From a virus, in the IMG/VR virus record IMGVR_UViG_3300023210_002086, positions 1-20,176 of that record: DNA of 20,176 bases; one strand, 5' to 3'. The notes below the pieces were generated by a model. It did not search any database and was not told the origin of the DNA. It saw only the letters and a program-made list of their open reading frames with translations. How positions within the stretch are numbered: position 1 is the stretch's first letter; each line of letters begins with the position of its first letter. Positions 19,989-20,176 of the stretch are shown here, one piece after another. The translations under genes were made by a program, and so were the position numbers.

Positions 19989-20176
19989 TCAATCGAAATA
20001 ACCGTTCTCCTCTAAATATTGGTTAAAACGCCTATTAGCCTTACTCCATAACCAGTGTGATTTACCATGTCTGTATCCGAGCTTTCTGTCAACATCACGC
20101 CAAAATCGTAATTGATGGTCTCCAGTAAACTGGAATTTGAGGTTAACGACCTCTAATTCATCTGGTGGTAGTAGAG
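19989..20176 (-). CDS. Sigma region 4-like small protein, copy B (3' part at the contig end)
   Basis: This is the same gene as at 1-188. Here the frame is open from the contig end to TGA at 19989-19991, ending SKANRRFNQYLEENGYFD. Bases 20050-20176 duplicate 1-127, so only 19989-20049 is new. The stop lies 30 bases before the small-terminase start. Confidence 0.8.
   Translation of the reverse strand, partial: LLPPDELEVVNLKFQFTGDHQLRFWRDVDRKLGYRHGKSHWLWSKANRRFNQYLEENGYFD
20050..20176. repeat. Right copy of 127-bp terminal direct repeat
   Basis: Exact second copy of bases 1-127. Joining the contig at this overlap restores the 82-codon gene listed at 1-188 and 19989-20176. Confidence 0.95.

Overview
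The window reads as one complete, circular, compact tailed-phage genome. The first 127 bases (1-127) recur exactly as the last 127 (20050-20176), so the ends overlap and the unique circle is 20,049 bp. One gene runs across the junction. The DNA is AT-rich, uses the standard code with Shine-Dalgarno (SD) starts, and is packed tightly, with many TAATG stop/start overlaps. A lipoprotein-type signal peptide hints at a Gram-negative host, but the host cannot be named. No integrase, repressor, DNA polymerase, tRNA or recognisable endolysin was found.

Layout, read along the minus strand, which carries nearly everything. (a) A replication-to-packaging block runs from 2147 leftwards through the junction to 19377: a candidate replication initiator, two copies of a two-gene cassette (a small HNH nuclease followed by a small protein resembling sigma region 4), a small-terminase candidate and a 67-aa protein. 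(b) A 545-bp non-coding region (18832-19376) holds four 11-bp tandem repeats and several strong hairpins. (c) A structural block runs from 18831 to 4113: large terminase, portal, scaffold-like protein, lambda D-type decoration protein, lambda E-type major capsid protein, a beta-rich protein, a fibre with 16-residue repeats, small proteins, head-tail adaptor, stopper, tube and tail-terminator candidates, a tail chaperone pair joined by a -1 frameshift, a short tape measure, distal tail proteins and a lipoprotein with three membrane segments.

A short plus-strand block (2941-4031) encodes a zinc-ribbon/HNH-like protein, a 72-aa protein and a 25-aa membrane peptide. It converges on the structural operon at a 13-bp-stem terminator (4072-4106). 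A 46-aa minus-strand ORF (3401-3541) lies inside it.

Between the initiator and the plus-strand block is a 793-bp origin-like region (2148-2940). It has five TGTCAAAACCTCC iterons about 22 bp apart, A/T-only tracts, TGCCGTT repeats, a perfect 20-bp inverted repeat and a perfect 14-bp inverted repeat that covers the initiator's start codon.

Working model (inference): the initiator binds the iterons to start replication. The HNH/sigma-4-like cassettes and small terminase act in packaging or late control. The structural block builds a siphovirus-like particle with a lambda D/E-type shell and a short tail of about 58 nm.
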